Assembly (NCBI GenBank): GCA_037176845.1
Contig: JAYKXP010000019.1
Span: 1-64,000 of the forward strand
Reading direction: 5' to 3'
Source of the DNA: Paramarasmius palmivorus
Lineage: Eukaryota > Basidiomycota > Agaricomycetes > Agaricales > Marasmiaceae
Length of the DNA stretch: 64,000 bases
How positions within the stretch are numbered: position 1 is the stretch's first letter; the number at the start of each line of letters is the position of its first letter. The position numbers and the translations under genes were made by a program. The notes below the pieces were generated by a model, which worked only from the letters and a program-made list of their open reading frames with translations, was not told where the DNA came from and did no database searches. This document shows positions 45,504 through 56,500 of this stretch, in pieces.

Positions 45504-46851
45504 TCAAGTAGAAGAAGATGAACCTGCAACTGGAGCCGCTGTAGTAGAATCAGCAGGCTGGTCCTCTGCCATTGGAGTATTTTCCAAACCCAATTTGGCG
45601 AGACGCACACGGTTAGCTTCCTCAAGCTTTGAGTAGGCCAACTTGTACTGTCCCAACATGTATTGGATGTTGTGCTCCAAGGTAGCGACCTCAGCACGAA
45701 GGTAGTTGGCAATAGACAACAACGCATCGGGCTGGAGAGTTTCCAGTTGAAGAAAGGGGATCATGACGGTCTGCTTCAGTACAGAAGTGTAACCGGCAGC
45801 GCGTAGAGCGGCTTCTTCTAAAGATGGGAGACGTTAACCACTAAAACGACTTTAATAAAGTTAATTAACTGCTTACCAGCGGTTTCCTCACGAAGATCGA
45901 CGGTAGACCTTTCGAAACGAGCGCGTTTAGCACTAGGAGGGTTACTTTTGCCTTCGACGGCAGGGGACGTAGCCTGGGAACGGTTAAATCACTTGAATAC
46001 GAAGTGATAACACTTGGAGACTTACGCGAGCGAGCTTGGAACTCGACTTGGACTTTTCCTTGTCCTTGGGAGAGTCCTTCTCTTTCTCCTTCTCCTTCTC
46101 CTTGTCCTTCTATCAAGTGGAGATATCTTAGAAATGATGAATGGATGGTGAAAACACTGGACTTACATCGGAGTTCTTCTTGAAACGCAATTTAGAGGCT
46201 TCAGACGCCTTGGGAGCGTGGACAGAGTCTTTTAGGCCTTTGGGTTCAGCCATCTAGAAGTGAGATAACTTGAGATATGATGTGAACTATAGTGAAGGAA
46301 GTGAACATACCTCTGTATCTTCGTCAGGAACCTTGTTGACGATTTGGACGTCATCCTCATCATCGGAAGGAACCTCTGGAGCAGAGCGAATGCGTCGCTT
46401 TTTCTCACCTAGTACAATGATCAGTAAATAAACCAGTAATTGAGGTGTTTACACTCACGAGCTTTAGCAGCCTGCTCCTGGGATCGGATAACTTCCATCT
46501 CGGCGACGAAGCTATCAAGAGCATCGAGAGCAGGAGGGGTCCTAGCCCCGCCGTTGACAAAGGCGTGAATAAGCTGCACACAGTCGGTGAACAACTTGTG
46601 AGCTTCATTGTCGAGTGCAACGATCTTGCAGACAAGCTTGGGACGCTGTAAACCTTCGTTAGCAAAGTGAATACACTTATTGCCATGGTGAAATCACTTA
46701 CCAGATGCTCGGCAAGCTGCAAAGAGATTGCATTACGAACAGCAGGAGGGTTGTTGGCCATAGACTTCTGAGCGTACTCATAGACGTCTTTGGTGTTGTG
46801 CACCCAAGTGTCGCGTTCAGGCCAAGAGCTGAGAGTGGTTTTTGGTGCCAT
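45504..46851 (-). CDS. Hypothetical protein A, charged, palindrome-bearing introns
   Basis: Start MAPKTTLSSWPERDTWVHNT at 46851, about six exons, stop near 45504. A conserved-looking N-terminal part (KDVYEYAQKSMANNPPAVRN, KLFTDCVQLIHAFVNGG) is followed by a lysine/glutamate run (KDKEKEKEKEKD, about 46075-46115) and a C-terminal helical part (ALLSIANYLRAEVATLEHNI, YKLAYSKLEEANRVRLAKLG). No domain recognised. Its introns carry AAGTGA..TCACTT-type palindromes, also found in gene B and just after the retroelement pol stop (45128-45141), hinting that these pieces share an origin. Confidence 0.55.
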
Positions 46852-47685
46852 TGGTAGTAAAAAGACTTAGAACAGAGGTGATAGAAGTAGAGACTTGGTG
46901 AAAGACGAATTATTGAGCAAGCTTTTATACGCTGTGGCTGATGGCGCAGGGTATGGATGGACTTGTCGAAAATTTTCTTGCCAAGTTGGACTTCTAGAAC
47001 TTTACGACATAGATTAGAAGGTGATAACACCGTTCCGTTCGAGCGGGTTAACTGGGAAGTTGACTTTCATTTTGCTTGGGGGGAGAAAGGATGCTATCAC
47101 GCGGTTCAAGCAAAAATTTCGCGATTTTCACGCCGAGATTTGTCGTTTGAGCTAAAATTGGATAACAGAAAAGCTTGGAGACGTATGGAACAGCATAATC
47201 TATAAGCCTGATACACCGGACAAGGGATAAAACGCAAGGAACAAAGTGGTAAACCAAAACTACTTCCGCGCGCGCCTAAATTGGCAATAGCCCCTGACTA
47301 CGCGTTTCGGCCGAACTCAGCTTATTTGATTATTGCGTAGACCTCACATTAGTCTCTAAGGGATCACACAGAGATAAGAAACAGTCTCAAAGAGACTGGG
47401 AAACATGTTATACATTTTTAGTACTACTAGATCTACTAGTGTACTATTACTGGTGATACAAGTCCGAATAGTAAAGTGTCTAACTAAACTACGGCTTGTG
47501 AGTATACAAGAATGTCCTCGACTACTTCTATGATATAGACAGTAGGGGACAGGGCGATATTCGATGCATCAGATAATAAAAAAAACAAAATGTCCGCGCG
47601 AAATACGACTACCAACGTCAACCAACGACGACCCAAGCAAGAGCGACCAAGAAAACACGCAACCACATCCTTGATGATGAAAGGA
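46852..47685. other. Spacer without a recognisable gene
   Basis: No coding potential, tRNA or repeat could be supported between hypothetical genes A and B, apart from short A/T-rich stretches. Confidence 0.5.
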
Positions 47686-49215
47686 TTAGGTAGATGCGGT
47701 GGTGTTTTCGGGTACGGCGGCCTTGACGTTCGAAGAATCGGCAACAGGAGGAACAGCCAACCCACTTGAATGCGATGGGGCTGGGACTGTCTTCTCTGCA
47801 CCGACTTTGACGGCAGGAGAGTCGACGACCATAGGCTCTGGAGTCGGGGGAACGACCTCGACGGTGATTTCACCACCTTTACTACCGCTGGCGGCAGTTG
47901 GAGGGTCCATCTCGTGGTCAGAATCGTGGTCGACGAGAGCAGACCGCTTGGAGGGGCCAACAACCTTGTCCTCGACGTGTGGTGCCTGTTGGTGAAGTTA
48001 AATTAGTGCTAAGAGGACAAACGAAAGTAAAATCACTTACTGGATTGACTGGAGGAAGTGACCACAGTGGTGTACTAACCGGGTTCTCGACGATCCGTTC
48101 GACGAACTTCTGTGGGACACGAGAGTTGGGTGGCATAAACATGTCGAGACCGTCCAAACGATACTCCTTGGAGTTCAAACCAGTAACGTCGATAGTGGTG
48201 TTCTTGACTAGTACACGCAGGTCTTCCATGGAGCATGTAAGCGGATCGGGGCCGAAAGGACGAACCAACTCCAGTTCCTCTTTGGTGAGAGGACAGAGCT
48301 CGTCGATCGTCCAGCCGAACGCAGCGCAGACCTTCTGGATTTCCGAGTCGCTAGCGGTGAAATTGTCGTTTTCCCAAAACAAGTGTTTGAGAAGGATGCG
48401 GGGGTCGGCAGATCCACATTCACGAAGGAGTTGTTGACGATCTTTGAGACGCGCCTCGATCTCGTCGCGAAGACGGAGTAGGTTGCTAATCTGGTCGTTC
48501 AACATGTCGAACTCTCGCATCGATTCCAAAATACTGTTTGCCTGGAAAAGGAGGCCTAAATCACCGATAAAACAAGATATTAGAACCGAATATGAAGTAG
48601 AATAACTAGTAAACTTACCCATGGGACTAGTCAATCCCTCGCCGAAGCCTTGGACCTTGCTCTTAATATAATCCCACCACCAGGTGGAGAAAGAGCATCG
48701 TTCGAAGGTTTGACGACAAGGAGCGCACTTGATGCTAGCACCGGCTGCAGGCTTGCACCTCTGTCTGAGGTTGTCGCACTGAGTGCAGGGTGTTTTCTCG
48801 CTTTGGCGGACGTCCTGTGGGAAAGAAAGAAACAATTAGAAGCTATAACTTAAGTGAGATCACTAAGGAACCACTTACGAGGGGTTGAGCTGTCAAGGCA
48901 GTCAAGACCCTGACCAGAGACAAGTCTGCGTCGCTGTTAACGTGCAGCATGTAGTTGAGCTCTAAGTGAGATCACTGGGTTGAGAAACAAAAGTATAGAA
49001 CGAAGAGAGTGAATTCACTTACTCTTGAGGGTTTTGACATGTTCTCGACGCCCCAACATGTTGTTGAGACGGTCGATGATCAAAGGATCTTCACGAGGAC
49101 CAACGCCACGCTTGCCGGCTTCGACCAGAACCTCCAAGTCCACGTTGTCGATTGAGACAGGATGCGCTGGATAGGGCTCTGCCTTGTCGTCGTCGTCGTC
49201 GTCCTCGATCTCCTA
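47686..49215 (-). CDS. Hypothetical protein B with cysteine cluster, 5' end missing
   Basis: Minus-strand exons run from an acceptor at 49215 to a stop at 47686. The first visible exon is acidic, then DPLIIDRLNNMLGRREHVKT. A cysteine cluster (TPCTQCDNLRQRCKPAAG..KCAPCRQTFERCSF, 48690-48800) resembles a fungal zinc-cluster pattern but with different spacing. A helical part (FDMLNDQISNLLRLRDEIEA) follows, then LVRPFGPDPLTCSMEDLRVL and a Pro/Val-rich tail. The upstream sequence (49260-49620) is a tandem repeat, so the start appears lost or displaced. Function unknown; introns share the palindromes of gene A. Confidence 0.5.
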
Positions 49216-49284
49216 AGAAAGGAGGTGGTTACGAGTCCGAGTTTACGAGGAATCGTCTTGTATCTTTTTTTTTTTTAAAAAAAA

Positions 49285-49612
49285 GCAACAGGCAGCAGCA
49301 AAGAACGACTGTAGTTTAAGTGTGGGAACCTGCCTTATATGGTTTTATTAAAAAGTCGGGTTTCCGCTTGACTTTTTTTTTTGTCGCTTTGCCGCACAAC
49401 AAAAAGTAACGGGCAGCAGCAGCAGCAACAGGCAGCAGCAAAGAACGACTGTAGTTTAAGTGTGGGAACCTGCCTTATATGGTTTTATTAAAAAGTCGGG
49501 TTTCCGCTTGACTTTTTTTTTGTCGCTTTGCCGCACAACAAAAAGTAACGGGCAGCAGCGGGCAGCAGCAAAAGAACGACTGTAGTTTAAGCGTGGGAAC
49601 CTGCCTTATGGC
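49285..49612. repeat. Tandem repeat of about 131-140 bp, two and a half units
   Basis: The block AAGAACGACTGTAGTTTAAG recurs at 49301, 49441 and (with one change in its final bases) 49572. Each unit includes a GGCAGCAGC run, a CCTGCCTTAT step and, in the first two, CGGGTTTCCG. It directly precedes the truncated 5' end of hypothetical gene B. Confidence 0.8.
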
Positions 49613-49959
49613 TTCACTGATATGTCAGCTTCCCGACATTACAAATACCAATTATGAACCACCTTATACACTATGGTTAATATACTCTGAACCTCAAACC
49701 CATTCTTCAATTTGAAAGGGTCTAAGATATTAGACTATCGGTATTTAAATTGAGTAATTACAGCACTCGCGTTGCGGGGGTCTGTTTGAATGTTGATATC
49801 ACTTCAATTGTATCAAACCTCGAAAAAACTTGTTAAGTGCGACCTCAGACATCAGCAAGCAATCGAACCCAGGGAACAGTTTTTGCGCGGGCCACCGGAA
49901 TAGTAAAACGGGAAGCCGGCAGATCTTCAGAAAAAGAGCTTACAAGTCAGAACACAGCC

Positions 49960-50051
49960 GTCCCAGCCAGGAATCGAACCTGGTACCTCGTTAGAAAGGA
50001 ACGTGAAATAGTACATTTGTAACGATGGCTATCCCATTAAGCCACTGGGGC
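49960..50051 (-). repeat. tRNA-like sequence (Arg-tRNA-like arms)
   Basis: On the minus strand GCCCCAG..CTGGGAC forms an acceptor-like stem with one C-A mismatch. GGCTTAATGGGATAGCC resembles a D arm, CCAGGTTCGATTCCTGG is a good T arm with B box, and TCGTT..AACGA flanks a long loop. The loop has no proper U33-anticodon layout even allowing an intron, so a functional tRNA is doubtful; it is probably a pseudo-tRNA or short interspersed element. Confidence 0.45.
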
Positions 50052-50306
50052 CTTACAGCTCGGTGCAAAAATAGCAGTAACGATGCCGTTTTTATTTCCT
50101 AGTGTAGTGAATTTTGACGGTAAACCACCAAATCATTGTTCAATGGCGTTCACCCGATTTCAATTATTTTCGACTATCAAGCAGTGCTGTACAATTAAGA
50201 GCGTCCTAGCGGAACACCGACAAGTTTGATTGAATATTATTTAGCTGCTGTTTTCAGCGGCATTTCAACGGATACCCTGTTACTGCAAACCAATTTTGGT
50301 TCCATA

Positions 50307-50389
50307 ACCTCAATGGCTGAGTGGTAAGCCCTTCAATTGTTAACAAAGACATACAACTGGAGGTCCCAGGTTCGATTCCTAGGTGAGGA
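50307..50389 (+). repeat. tRNA-like sequence
   Basis: It contains GGCTGAGTGGTAAGCC (A-box/D-arm-like) and CCCAGGTTCGATTCCTAGG (B-box/T-arm-like), with ACCTCA..TGAGG ends. The T stem has a mismatch and the anticodon loop is enlarged. Probably a tRNA-derived repeat. Confidence 0.4.
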
Positions 50390-50528
50390 ACATTGTGACT
50401 TTCTGTAAATCTTTGTTCAGATTTACCACGGCCTGCCGCATTTACTTTTTTTTCGGCTTCCGACAACAGTCCAAAATGAAACCGCCGTTCGTTGGAGTGC
50501 GGTGTTCCGCTGGGCGGCTATCGAAGGA

Positions 50529-50996
50529 ATTAAGTTGTTCTGATGTCAGTTCTTTTTTTCTGTCACCTCTGTAGCCTAGTGGAATAGCATTCAATGACTG
50601 TTGGTGATTAGTGTGCTTCGCTGAGGTCGAGGGTTCGATTCCCAACTGAGGTATAATGACTTGTAAAGCTGCATTTTTATGTCGTGGACGTCTGTCATAA
50701 GTTAGCAGTATATCATAAAAAAAAAGACGCCGACGCTATCCGTATCTCACGGACCCGATATTTTTGACGGCCAATGAAAATTTAAAACAGATGGAGACGA
50801 CAGTCAACAGTTTGAACTTAGAACCTCCGTAAATTAAACGGTAAGCTATCATACCCTAGCAGCGATACGGTGTCCCAATGTAAGTGTTCGTACGATATCA
50901 ACGTATGGTTGTCGGAAATCCGACACAATCATTCTTGATGGCGGGCTTTCAAAGCAGCGTTGAATTACTTTGCCAAGAAATACGCGTACAAGAGTA
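50529..50996. repeat. 468-bp direct repeat, copy 1, with tRNA-like head
   Basis: Nearly identical to 51000-51468. It includes a tRNA-like part (50565-50652) with A box TAGCCTAGTGG and B box GGTTCGATTCC, then an A9 run near 50718 and the palindrome CGGAAATCCG at 50913. A tRNA-headed unit of this length fits a short interspersed element, but copies elsewhere would be needed. Confidence 0.75.
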
Positions 50997-50999
50997 GAA

Positions 51000-51468
51000 A
51001 TTAAGTTGTTCCGATGTCAGTTCTTTTTTTCTGTCACCTCTGTAGCCTAGTGGAATAGCATTCAATGACTGTTGGTGATTAGTGTGCTTCGCTGAGGTCG
51101 AGGGTTCGATTCCCAACTGAGGTATGATGGCTTGTAGGCGTTGCATTTTTATGTTGTACACGTTTGTCATAAGTTAGCAGTATATCATAAAAAAAAAGAC
51201 GCCGACGCTATCCGTATCTCACGGACCCGATATTTTTGACGGCCAATGAAAATTTAAAACAGATGGAGACGACAGTCAACAGTTTGAACTTAGAACCTCC
51301 GTAAATTAAACGGTAAGCTATCATACCCTAGCAGCGATACGGTGTCCCAATGTAAGTGTTCGTACGATATCAACGTATGGTTGTCGGAAATCCGACACAA
51401 TCATTCTTGCATGCGGGCTTTCAAAGCAGCGTTGGAATACTTTGTCAAGAAATACGCGTACAAGAGTA
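51000..51468. repeat. 469-bp direct repeat, copy 2, with tRNA-like head
   Basis: Tandem partner of 50529-50996 at a period of 471 bp with few differences. The tRNA-like part is 51036-51123. Confidence 0.75.
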
Positions 51469-51659
51469 CATTACAGCTCACAGTTGTAGTTTTAAGTCCA
51501 AGAAATATCTTGCATTCCGGTCAATAGCGTGTTCTTTTTCATTCTTGGACGTTCATTTTTTTCATCCGTCTGGCAGTGTCCACTTCTATCTCACCCCAAT
51601 TCCCTATTTTCCTTTTTAGTACGTTTCTTGGAACTTGGGTTACAGGTTGTTGAGCCAAA

Positions 51660-52735
51660 GCAGCTTTCTGGGAATACAGTTTAGAAGTAACACGATTTGA
51701 AGTAAAAATCAATTACGTACCCTTGTGAAAGAAGAATCTAAGAGAGTAATAGACCTAAGCGTCGGAAAGGTCTTGAATAGCGGCTTTCCGCCTTTTCCAA
51801 TAGGCATTGTAGCTAATGTAAACTGAACTTCAACTATGTCTCCGATTCTGTATGTCGCTGGAGATGTGATGGAAAAACTGCAACTTGTCGGTATTGATAA
51901 AATAGTATCAAAATGACAGTACCTTTGCGTCTCTTTTCCAAGGTCCTGGCTTTGCCAGTATTCTACGACGTTTTCCGAAGTATATTGATATTCCGTACCA
52001 GCCAAGTTTCGAAGAACCCTGTTGGGGTCTATTTCATCCGAAAGCACCTGCGGCTCCGAAGCAAATCTTCTATGCACGAAATAACGATTGGACAGTGTTA
52101 GAGTTTCACCGTCGGCGTTCCGATCAATACACGTCATCGATGCTGCCGAATCTTGTGGTACGTTCCTTTGCAAAATTTCGTCGGCGATCCGAACCCCGTT
52201 GAGTGCTTTTTCAAAAATCGGTTCGCCGAGTCCTGACAGAACAACGGTTTGCCTCAACAGAGTTGGTTGAGTGTATCTAAACAAGTGTAAGTGGTTGATA
52301 ACTTGGTTTATGACGAATCTCACCTCGCTGGACCATTCTTGAACGGAGGCAAATCTGCACCAGTAATAATTCCTTGAATCATGAACACCAGCTCTTCTTC
52401 TGCCGCTACCAACACCCATCCCCGGTTGTCATTACTTTTGCACGTTTGTAGGTGATTGGACTAGGTGTTGGTTTACTTCTGTAAGCTTCATCGATGGATT
52501 GCAAACTTTTGCCACTAACCAAAGTCAACTGCTGAACGCTCATTTTAGCCCCTTCTGCTGTATTTCTGATTTCTGAGAGATCGCTGAGTGCCTTTCCTAG
52601 TAGTGAAATGTAAGCACGAATACGTGTAAATGCTTCATATAGATACTTACTAGCTCCTTTAACATCGTATGTGGCCTGCATGGTTTGGTAGTTATTGGGG
52701 GGTTGAAAGTGAATGCTGGTATCAATGACAGTCAT
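51660..52735 (-). CDS. Hypothetical protein of a basidiomycete family, with one frameshift
   Basis: Start MTVIDTSIHFQPPNNYQTMQ at 52735, reading without an intron to KVMTTGDG near 52410, where the frame must shift to continue as GWVLVAAEEELVFMIQGIIT and LPPFKNGP. Further exons read LLRQTVVLSGLGEPIFEKAL, YFVHRRFASEPQVLSDEIDP and YRIGDIVEVQFTLATMPIGK. The last parts (DIVEVQ..RSITLLDSSFT) recall a common unnamed agaricomycete protein family. The role is unknown. The shift may be a real lesion or a sequence error. The exact 3' end was not fixed. The upstream stretch 52736-53220 holds poly-T runs (about 53055-53120) and no gene. Confidence 0.5.
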
Positions 52736-53220
52736 GTTATCATGTAAGTCAGTTGCTGCTTCATGAAAATTTTCAATGCGCCCTGAAAATTTTTTTAATT
52801 AAAAATTTTTCTTCTGGTACCGTTGCATGAATTGTATCCAAGCAGTTCAAGTTCCGGCCTAACGATTTTTGCTAGTCTGGGAATAGTGGTTTATTGACCG
52901 ACATTGATGTGACCATGAGACCTCGACGTCATAGCAAGGGATGCTTCTTTGATACCATCAAATCCTAATTTAGTTTAATACAACCCTTTTTCAATGTTAG
53001 TTGAATTTTCGTTACTCGATTCTGGTGACATTCTGTGCCTGGTTTTACTCCTCCGTTTTTTTTTTTTTTTTTTCATGCTTCCATTTTTTTCATGCTTCTT
53101 TTTTCTTCGTGCTTCTTTTTTTTTTCGTTGCTATATTAGTCATAGGGCATTTTCGGTTTTACCATTACAGTTATAAAAGAGAACAGCAGTGTATTTTCTA
53201 TCATCCAGATCTCTTCTGCC

Positions 53221-56200
53221 ATGCCTTCTTCGCACACTAAAGCCATCAAACGCCTTTCCTCACCAGAACCTCCATTGGAGTTCTGTCTTGAATCCTCTAC
53301 CACTGATGACACTTTGCGCACAAATGCCGTTGCTCCAGGCGTCTCTGTTGAGTACGTTTCTCCATGCCTTTTGTTTCGATCTTTTAAAAGAATTTGTTAG
53401 TGACGCACTGATGCCTCTTGTCGAGACCGCTAGGCAGTCTCCACCTAGAAATTTTCTTGCAGGTTCCGAGGAACCAGAGAATTCCCTGCCCTCTAAAAGA
53501 AGGTACGTATCAGATCGTTTCTTTTATTGCCTGCTCATTGTTATCCCTAGAGCGGTCCCCACCTCAAAGGCTAAATATCTCTTGGAACAAGCCGATAATG
53601 AAGAATCAGGGTACGTCCTGTTATTTCTCCATTCTAATTTAACACTTTTTCCAGCATTGCCCGCAATATTTTGGGAGTCGAAACTGTCGATAATGAGGAG
53701 TTAGAGTAGGTTGCCTTCCATCGCCTTTGTTTCTTTGCTGATTTGTCCTAGATATGTATCGGATAGCCCGAAAGATAGCTCTAAAGTTAATCCGGATAAC
53801 AAACAGTGAGTAGTAATTTTTGATTCGAAGCAAAGCTGATTTTAGATGTCAAGACGCCCAAAGCAGTTCGGCCATGCCGACACCGACCCTTCTGCGGCAA
53901 GCCGCAAAGAAAGTACGCCTCAGTGAGTTTCCGGTATTGTTACTGTTGTGTCCGCCCATTGACTTCGTTCAGGAAGGAGACCGACCCAGTCAAGAAATGG
54001 GAAACCCCACTAGGTAATTTCCGGAAGCCGAAGGTTACTGCCGAAGCCAGTCGGTGAGTCGAGTTGTGTTTCGCAATCGATGACCATTGAATTGTTTTTC
54101 CAGATCCGATCAGCTCAAGTCCTCGACCTCCCAGATGAAGTTCGGTACACCCGAAAAACAGCAGCTGTTGCCTATGTAAGTCTTTATTTAAAAGATTGAT
54201 TTGATTTTCAATTTTCCATTAGCACGGCTTACCAAACACCACCGCCTTCAACTCGAAAGCGACCTCGATCTCCGTTAGTTTATTTTTTTTTTCTTTTTTC
54301 CCCCTTTGCTGACTCTTTTAGAATCGAACCCGATTCACCGTCTCCTGTGAAACGCAATAAATCTGACCTCGGGAGTCCTGTACCTCGAGTTCCACAGCCA
54401 AGGTATGTTTTTATTCAATCGTCTTGAGGGGGGTTTTAACAAACGTCATAGGACCTTCATGTTGACTTTGCCTAATGGAAATCAGATTCAAGTAATGGAA
54501 GTATTGCAAGAGTAGGTTTTATTTTTTCTGTTTTTTTTTTTTTTCGACGTTTACCCGTTTTCAGGTCTCCTGCTGGTCTCCCATCTCCAAGAACTGTTGG
54601 GCCCTCCATTGAAGCGGCAGCTGCCAAAGCCCCATCTCCCAAGACCGTCAAGTCTTCCGCTCAGAGCTCGCCCGCTGATGTTTCGGCGACCGCTCCCAAG
54701 AATTCGACTTCGAAGACAGTCGGCCCCTCCGTTGACATTTCGAAGACGGTCGGCTCCGTTGACACTCCAAAGACTCCTGGTTCTTCTAAGACAATGAGTT
54801 CCTCTACAACTGCCAGTTCCTCTATGTCAACGCCGTCGAAGAAGACCAATTCAACGCCTTTTGACATACCCCCACTCTTCGACTCTCCTTCACCAGAGTA
54901 CGTTCCTGCTCCAGCATGGAAGATTGAACGCGATCCTGAACATGAACGAGCTGTCGAAAGGTCCTTCACTGAGCCGACAGTTCCGGCATCCGTTCGTTTT
55001 CATGCCTCTATTCAGAAGTACGATTCAGCACAACAGAAAGTGATGGTTAACCGGTATAATGCCAAGTAAGGCCAAGCTCTTTTCCTGCCCTTTCCTGCTC
55101 AAACATCCTCTTTGCCACTAGAGCGAAATACAAGAATTTCCCGGCCAACATTAGAGCGATTTATAAGCCAAGATACCAGGACTCAATTTGGAGAGACTTT
55201 TATCTTCGATCTGCCAATCTTCTTCATGCATCCCGGTAAGCTCTTCATGTTGATCCAAACTTATTTTTTCTGACAAGTTCTTCAGTTTGAAACCAGCTAT
55301 TATCATGCCTTACTCCATCGCTATTTCTGAAGACAAAAAAGCCCGAATTTTCGCCAACTATTCGTCTCTAGGAGATGGTCACAATGCGTTGACAATGACG
55401 TAAGTAGTTTTGTTCTTAATTTGACACGTTCAATACTGAGTGGTTCTGAAGAACCGTATCTCGAATGATTCAGTTTGGGGGCTACAAAAACATCATCAAT
55501 CTTCCAAGGGCTCCTCCGTCGTTTGTACGCGTTGTCAGAGGTCGAGAATATCTTGCTGTCGGAGACGGACCTGCAGATGGTCAGAATCTTGTTGCACTTA
55601 TGACTGGTAGGGTTACAGGGGCCTTCTTGGACAAGCCCTCTGGTGGCGGTCTAGGCAATCCTGGTTCGAAGAAAATCTGGGTTCAGCCTCTCAACCAAGA
55701 AGTTCAATTAATGGAGGCTGTTCTGGGAACGGCCGTGTCCGCACAGGAGATGCAAGGTCCTATTTCAGGAGGCGCTTTTTGCATTCAAACCAAGAAGGAA
55801 AACTATGAAACAAGTAAGCCCCAGCTGTCTTCAATGGAACGTTTGTTGAATAGAATGCAGATTCTTTTCACCCGGATCCTGTTGATTTAAGCAAACACAA
55901 GAAAGGGAAAAGCAAGCAAGCTGCTTCCACTCAGAGAATTGGCACCGTTCCGTATTTGAAAGCGGAAGAAGAAGGCAAGTTTTCTGCGTACTTGTGTATG
56001 CCAAGGTCTTAATTTTCGGCAGTTCCGGTCTTTGATGGGAGTCCTGACGGTACAAAAGCAAATCAAGGTTTTCGGCCGACTGCCGACAAATGGGACGGCT
56101 TATACGATCTTCCTCCGTATCCCGACCGCGTCAAAAGGGACGATTTGGTGACTGTTGGATTTACTATCGCTTACTTTCCCGGTTCAAAGACCCTTGTTTT

Positions 56201-56308
56201 CAATTTGCTTTTTATTATTGTTCTAGGACACGCTGCCACGCCCAAAGAAGTAGAAGATGAAGACAGCGGAATCGAAACTGATACCTCTGACTCAATGGAA
56301 TTTGATTA
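53221..56308 (+). CDS. Hypothetical protein with many tiny exons
   Basis: Start MPSSHTKAIKRLSSPEPPLE at 53221; about fifteen exons, several under 60 nt, separated by 45-60-nt introns; stop at 56306-56308. The N-terminal half is Ser/Pro/Thr-rich and disordered. The C-terminal half looks globular: IRAIYKPRYQDSIWRDFYLR, MPYSIAISEDKKARIFANYS, RVVRGREYLAVGDGPADGQN, GPISGGAFCIQTKKENYET, DGLYDLPPYPDRVKRDDLV. No known domain recognised. It lies 190 bp upstream of a divergent TET/JBP gene on the same strand, a layout that recalls the other clusters, where a dioxygenase accompanies unnamed proteins. Exon joins in the N-terminal half are provisional. Confidence 0.55.
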
Positions 56309-56500
56309 AATCGTTGTTTGTACTAAAACAGTTTCGTTTCCTTTAGCCACGCTACCTTGTAACATTATTTTTTGATCGGCTTTCCGATGTAGAAACGGCA
56401 ATCAATTCTTTTTGACACAACTGATTGATTACATAAACTCTCCCAGGTTATCATACAATCTGATTGTTACATAATTTGTCCGCTCTTCCTTCTTACAACC

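Noticed and set aside
39425..49260. Long terminal repeats flanking the retroelement
   Set aside because: By-eye comparison of both sides gave no matching direct repeats with TG..CA ends; a computed self-alignment could still find short ones.
49960..51123. Four functional tRNA genes
   Set aside because: B boxes are good but stems have mismatches and anticodon loops are enlarged without a valid U33-anticodon arrangement; called tRNA-like repeats instead.
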